The position numbers were made by a program, and so were the translations under genes. DNA of 31,929 nt from the IMG/VR virus record IMGVR_UViG_3300037258_000297, positions 1-31,929 of that record; one strand, written 5' to 3'. This stretch comes from a virus. The notes beneath the pieces are model-generated. The model ran no database searches. It was not told the DNA's origin and saw nothing but the letters and a program-made list of their open reading frames with translations. Of the stretch, positions 29,052-31,929 are shown in pieces (the first letter of the stretch is position 1; each line of letters begins with the position of its first letter).

Positions 29052-30872
29052 ATGCATTGCACGCCCAAGTTTCGCACCCGCCGCTACCAGCCCCGCACCG
29101 GGGCCGTCGCCCTCACCCCGGAGCTGATGGCCCGCGTCTATGACCTGCCGAGCGTGAAGGCGACGCGCTCGCCCGTGATCGGCATCCTCGAGCTGGAGGG
29201 CGGCTACCACGACAGCGACAATGCCACCGCGTTTTCGCACATGGGTCAGCCGGTCCCGACGATGCAAAACATCTCCGTCAGCACCGCCGGCAACGCCGTG
29301 GGCGGCCCGGCCGATGGTGAGGTGGCGCTCGACATCCAGGTCGCCGCCGGCGTCTGCCAGAAGATGGCCGGCCGGAAGGCCACGGTCGTGCTGGCGTGGG
29401 CGCCGAACAACGGCGGCGCCTCGTTCGCGGCCGGAATCACTGCCCTGGTCACAGCCGGCGTCGATACGATTTCGATCTCGTGGGGCGCGGCCGAGCGGCA
29501 ATGGTCAGCGACCGACCGGATGGCCGTGGGCGACGCGATCGACAAGGCTAACGCCGCTGGCATCCCGGTATTTGCCGCGAGCGGCGACGCTGGCGCCGGC
29601 GACGGCTTCCTCTCGCCGAACGTCGATTTCCCCGCGTCCTATCCCGGCACGATTGGCTGCGGCGGCACGACGTTGACCTACAACTCCGATCTCACCTACG
29701 GCAGCGAAAGCGTCTGGCACGATCGCGCCGGCGACGGCACCGGCGGCGGGTTCAGCCGCGTCTATCTGCGTCCCTCGTGGCAGGGCGCCAACAGCGGCAG
29801 CAGCTTCCGCGGCGTGCCGGACGTGGCCGGGCCGGCCGATCCCGCGGGACCGGGCTGGCGCATCGTCCTCAACGGCGAGATCCAGCCGATCGGCGGCACG
29901 TCGGCCGTCGCGCCGATGTGGGCCGGCATCGTCGCCGCGCTCAAGGCGGCCGGCTACAGCGGCCGCACCTTTGGCCCCTCGCTATACGCCCATGCCTGGG
30001 CCTTTAACGACGTGCTCAGCGGCGACAACGGCCGCTTCCCCGCGGTGCCGGGCTGGGACGCCTGCACCGGCCTGGGCTCGCCCAACGGCGCGGCCCTGGT
30101 CGGCGCGATGAGCCTCGAAACGCCGGCCACGCCGGTGATGCCGGCCGTCCCGGCCGTCCCGGCCGCCCCGACCATGCCGCCACCGGCTCCCGCACCCGTG
30201 CTGCTCGCCCAGGCCCAGGCCGCGGCGGTGCAGGGGGTCGAGGACGCCGCGCGGCGCAGCCCCCTTCTCGCGCCCCTTATCCGCCAGTGCGAGCCGGACG
30301 TGCGTAATCGTCTGGCCGCGCTCTGGCAGCCACCCGGAGCCACCACGCATATGGAACCGCGCACCTTGAACCTCGCCGGCCTGCTCGTGACCTTGCAGAC
30401 CATCATGCAGGACATCCAGATCGTCTTGACCACGCTCGGCCAGATCACCCCGCCGCCGGCCAGCTCGCCGCCGGCCAGCTCGCCGACGGCCCCGCACGCC
30501 AGCACCGGCTCGATCTCGCAGGACACGATTGACGCCGACCTCGGCGCCGTCAGTGCCGCCTACGGCACCTTCAGCACCGACAACGCCGCCCTGAGTGCCG
30601 CGCAGGCCGCCGTCGCCACGGCCCAGGCGACCGTGGCGACCGACCAGGATGGCCTGCAAACGGCGCTGGCCCAGCTCCAGACCGACGTGGCCGCCTTCAT
30701 CGCGCAGAACACGCCGACGCCGGCGACGCCTCCGGTACCGGCGACGATGCACGCCAGCAAGCCGCGCGACGAGGAGGAGGACGAGGACGAAACGGACGAT
30801 TACAGCACCGTCTCGCTCGACGGCCTCAAGCCGCTTGGCGCGCAGGTCCTGGTCACGTACGGCCCGGTCTAA
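29052..30872 (+). CDS. S53 (sedolisin/kumamolisin) serine-carboxyl peptidase without pro-domain
   Basis: ATG at 29052; the GTGGA of the repeat is the only ribosome-site candidate. The 606-residue protein opens at the usual mature end of the family (VALTPELMARVYDLPS, GILELEGGY). Catalytic residues are visible: Glu90 and Asp94 in DGEVALDIQVAAG, Asp179 in AASGDAGAGDG, and Ser284 in GGTSAVAPMW. The Ca-site loop is FNDVLSGDNG with GWDACTGLGSPNG (320-346). The ~180-residue inhibitory pro-domain typical of S53 enzymes and any signal peptide are absent. Residues ~355-606 add a Pro/Ala-rich linker, a coiled coil (AAQAAVATAQATVATDQDG-like) and an acidic stretch (DEEEDEDETDD). It may be a virion-associated or lysis protease. 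Confidence 0.9.
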   Translation: MHCTPKFRTRRYQPRTGAVALTPELMARVYDLPSVKATRSPVIGILELEGGYHDSDNATAFSHMGQPVPTMQNISVSTAGNAVGGPADGEVALDIQVAAGVCQKMAGRKATVVLAWAPNNGGASFAAGITALVTAGVDTISISWGAAERQWSATDRMAVGDAIDKANAAGIPVFAASGDAGAGDGFLSPNVDFPASYPGTIGCGGTTLTYNSDLTYGSESVWHDRAGDGTGGGFSRVYLRPSWQGANSGSSFRGVPDVAGPADPAGPGWRIVLNGEIQPIGGTSAVAPMWAGIVAALKAAGYSGRTFGPSLYAHAWAFNDVLSGDNGRFPAVPGWDACTGLGSPNGAALVGAMSLETPATPVMPAVPAVPAAPTMPPPAPAPVLLAQAQAAAVQGVEDAARRSPLLAPLIRQCEPDVRNRLAALWQPPGATTHMEPRTLNLAGLLVTLQTIMQDIQIVLTTLGQITPPPASSPPASSPTAPHASTGSISQDTIDADLGAVSAAYGTFSTDNAALSAAQAAVATAQATVATDQDGLQTALAQLQTDVAAFIAQNTPTPATPPVPATMHASKPRDEEEDEDETDDYSTVSLDGLKPLGAQVLVTYGPV

Positions 30873-30877
30873 GTCGA

Positions 30878-30906
30878 TCCACGAAGGACACGAAGGGACA
30901 CGAAGG
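30878..30906 (-). repeat. TTCGTG triple repeat, copy 5 (reverse, downstream bracket of S53 gene)
   Basis: TCCACGAAGGACACGAAGGG, then ACACGAAGG, five bases after the peptidase stop. With copy 4 it encloses the S53 gene; with copy 6, seven to nine bases on, it forms a ~60-base imperfect palindrome. Confidence 0.9.
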
Positions 30907-30915
30907 TCACCCATT

Positions 30916-30943
30916 CCTTCGTGTCCTTCGTGTGCTTCGCGGA
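30916..30943 (+). repeat. TTCGTG triple repeat, copy 6 (forward)
   Basis: CCTTCGTGTCCTTCGTG, then TGCTTCGCGGA; here the end of the unit runs into GGAGG (30941-30945), which is the ribosome site of the small gene at 30952. Confidence 0.85.
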
Positions 30944-30951
30944 GGCATCTT

Positions 30952-31077
30952 ATGTTGTTTGGCCAAACGCATCACCCGCAGATCTTCGAGTGGAGCAACC
31001 CGCATTGGGGCTGGTTCTTCGCGGGAATGGTGGTGTCGGCGCTGTTCGCTCTCGTCATGAACCGGTACAAGAACTGA
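30952..31077 (+). CDS. Small single-span membrane protein
   Basis: ATG at 30952, seven bases after GGAGG. The 41-residue product begins MLFGQTHHPQIFEWSNPHWG, has one membrane span (WFFAGMVVSALFALVM, about residues 21-36) and ends NRYKN. It lies in the same neighbourhood as two other small membrane proteins and the peptidase. It could be part of a lysis or envelope-modifying set, but nothing in it identifies a function. Confidence 0.6.
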   Translation: MLFGQTHHPQIFEWSNPHWGWFFAGMVVSALFALVMNRYKN

Positions 31078-31204
31078 CGCGCTTAGCGGATTTGCCGCCT
31101 CTCGGCCGAGGCAATTGGCACTGCCTGAGTCGCGGGCGCTTGCGGCCAGCGTGACCGGCACGGTACGATCAGGTTACCTACGCGGCAGAGTCGAGGGCCG
31201 GACC

Positions 31205-31717
31205 ATGTTCTTTTTGAGCCGACACCGACTGCGCCAGATTTACCGCGCGCACCGCGACGCCAAGCCCGACCTCCATCCCAACGCGCACAGCGTGCGCACC
31301 CAGCACGAGCCGTGGGAAGAGGAGTTCGCGCGCGCGATCCACACCTACAAGATCGAGTGCCGGCGTCCGTATCCGACGTGGAGCGAGGTCCTGCAGATCC
31401 TGCTGGCCCTGGGCTACCGCCGGCCGTCGCGGTGGGAGGAGAAGACGCCACCACGCCGCGCGGCCAAGGCCGACCGGCTGACGCGCTCCGAGCTGCACGC
31501 CGCGCTGCTGTGGGTCTTCAACCAGCTCGAGCAGACGTGCGCCGTCCAGGACGCCGAGGACGCCGTTGGCCTCAACGCGCATCTCCGCGCCGTGTGGGGC
31601 GCGCGTGACGCGGTCAATGAGCTATTCGCCGCGCGCGAGGAAATTGCGTCCACGAAGGGCACAAAGAAGCACGAAGGGATCCAGGGCTGCGCAACCGTGG
31701 GCGCCGGCATGGCGTGA
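31205..31717 (+). CDS. Hypothetical protein with repeat-derived C-terminus
   Basis: ATG at 31205 (weak GAGGGC upstream); an earlier in-frame ATG at 31115 is less likely because the sequence between reads poorly. The 170-residue product starts MFFLSRHRLRQIYRAHRDAK, contains EPWEEEFARAIHTYKIECRR and SELHAALLWVFNQLEQ, and appears mostly helical. The last ~22 residues (STKGTKKHEG onward) are encoded by a reverse TTCGTG repeat at 31649-31677 and the bases after it, so the original stop was probably near 31650. No family is recognised. Confidence 0.6.
   Translation: MFFLSRHRLRQIYRAHRDAKPDLHPNAHSVRTQHEPWEEEFARAIHTYKIECRRPYPTWSEVLQILLALGYRRPSRWEEKTPPRRAAKADRLTRSELHAALLWVFNQLEQTCAVQDAEDAVGLNAHLRAVWGARDAVNELFAAREEIASTKGTKKHEGIQGCATVGAGMA
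31649..31677 (-). repeat. TTCGTG triple repeat, copy 7 (reverse, inside a coding frame)
   Basis: TCCACGAAGGGCACAAAGAA, then GCACGAAGG, read through by the gene ending at 31717. It is the reverse partner of copy 6, so the genes at 30952 and 31205 lie between the pair. Confidence 0.85.
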
Positions 31718-31738
31718 CCCTTCGTGGTCCTTCGTGGA
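31718..31738 (+). repeat. TTCGTG repeat, copy 8 (forward, two units)
   Basis: CCCTTCGTGGTCCTTCGTGG, then A, directly after the stop of the previous gene; a shorter, two-unit version. No start codon follows closely. The rest of the window to 31929 shows no supportable gene, only an A-rich stretch at 31789-31802 and a TTCTTCGTGCTCC fragment at 31899-31911. Confidence 0.75.
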
Positions 31739-31929
31739 AAAAACTCCGCTGCCGGTAGACCTTCCCTGGTCGCTGCCCCTCACCTCGCAAAAAAACAAAA
31801 GCGCCGGAATAGCGCCGCACTCCAAAGCAGTCGCGCCGATATTGGCCAAGGGCCGGCAGGGCCGCGGGGAACATCGGACGTGCGCCTGCCGGTCCCTTTT
31901 CTTCGTGCTCCGGGCGGTCAGCGCGATGT

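Noticed and set aside
28936-29127. Plus-strand frame starting MANRLPNASASEAG upstream of the peptidase
   Set aside because: It runs through the TTCGTG repeat and into the peptidase gene in another frame; no ribosome site. It could be a gene cut off by the repeat, but this cannot be shown.
12744-31738. CRISPR array suggested by the many repeats
   Set aside because: Repeats are dispersed singly between genes with no regular spacers and no cas genes.
31614-31874. Minus-strand open frame at the right end
   Set aside because: It is made largely of TTCGTG repeat sequence and the antisense of the 31205 gene; nothing supports it as a gene.

Overview
The window is a GC-rich block of tailed-phage genes. 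It is most likely a prophage or prophage-derived element in a planctomycete-like bacterium. That host guess is inference: it rests on the GC richness, the style of the protease-capsid fusion, and intergenic gaps filled with dispersed repeats of a kind expected in a bacterial chromosome rather than a compact phage genome. No integrase, attachment site, repressor, replication gene or recognisable endolysin is visible, and both window ends cut through the element.

Layout. 1-2104: a partial gene, several small unknown plus-strand genes and an orphan DNA methyltransferase. 2101-3350: two minus-strand genes for probable lipoproteins, one with a good terminator. 3507-9224: packaging and portal genes, namely a small gene resembling the N-terminus of a Rad52-type annealing protein, the large terminase, a small unknown gene, an NrdR-like zinc ribbon, a minus-strand Cys-rich protein, a small pre-portal protein and a lambda-type portal. 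9257-12567: fibre and spike genes, including a beta-helix protein and an Ala/Gly/Ser-repeat fibre with an adaptor-like C-terminus. 12895-16039: a protease-scaffold-major capsid fusion and a DUF2190-type capsid decoration protein. 16122-18741: a head-spike-base-like protein, connectors, tail terminator candidate and tail tube. 18864-20056: an unknown gene and a tail assembly chaperone whose second half lies in the -1 frame. 20165-26117: the tape measure and distal tail proteins. 26114-31717: accessory genes, namely a glycosyltransferase-methyltransferase fusion, small membrane proteins, an S53 (sedolisin/kumamolisin) peptidase with no pro-domain, and a terminal unknown gene.

The plus-strand genes are closely packed and often overlap by 1-4 bases (ATGA, GTGA, TGATG), so they are probably expressed as one late operon for virion assembly. 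This packing is broken by at least five repeat families: an ~80 bp long inverted repeat (3 copies), a 16-24 bp perfect palindrome (3), triple CCTTCGTG direct repeats (7), a GTTTGCTTTT/GCGCGCGCTC element (3) and G-tract repeats (2). Several genes, including the S53 peptidase, sit between a forward TTCGTG repeat just upstream of the start codon and a reverse copy just after the stop. This bracketed-cassette arrangement is the most unusual structure in the window. The large open reading frames stay intact despite the repeats, so the element is either recently active or kept under selection. A domesticated, gene-transfer-agent-like particle is one possibility.
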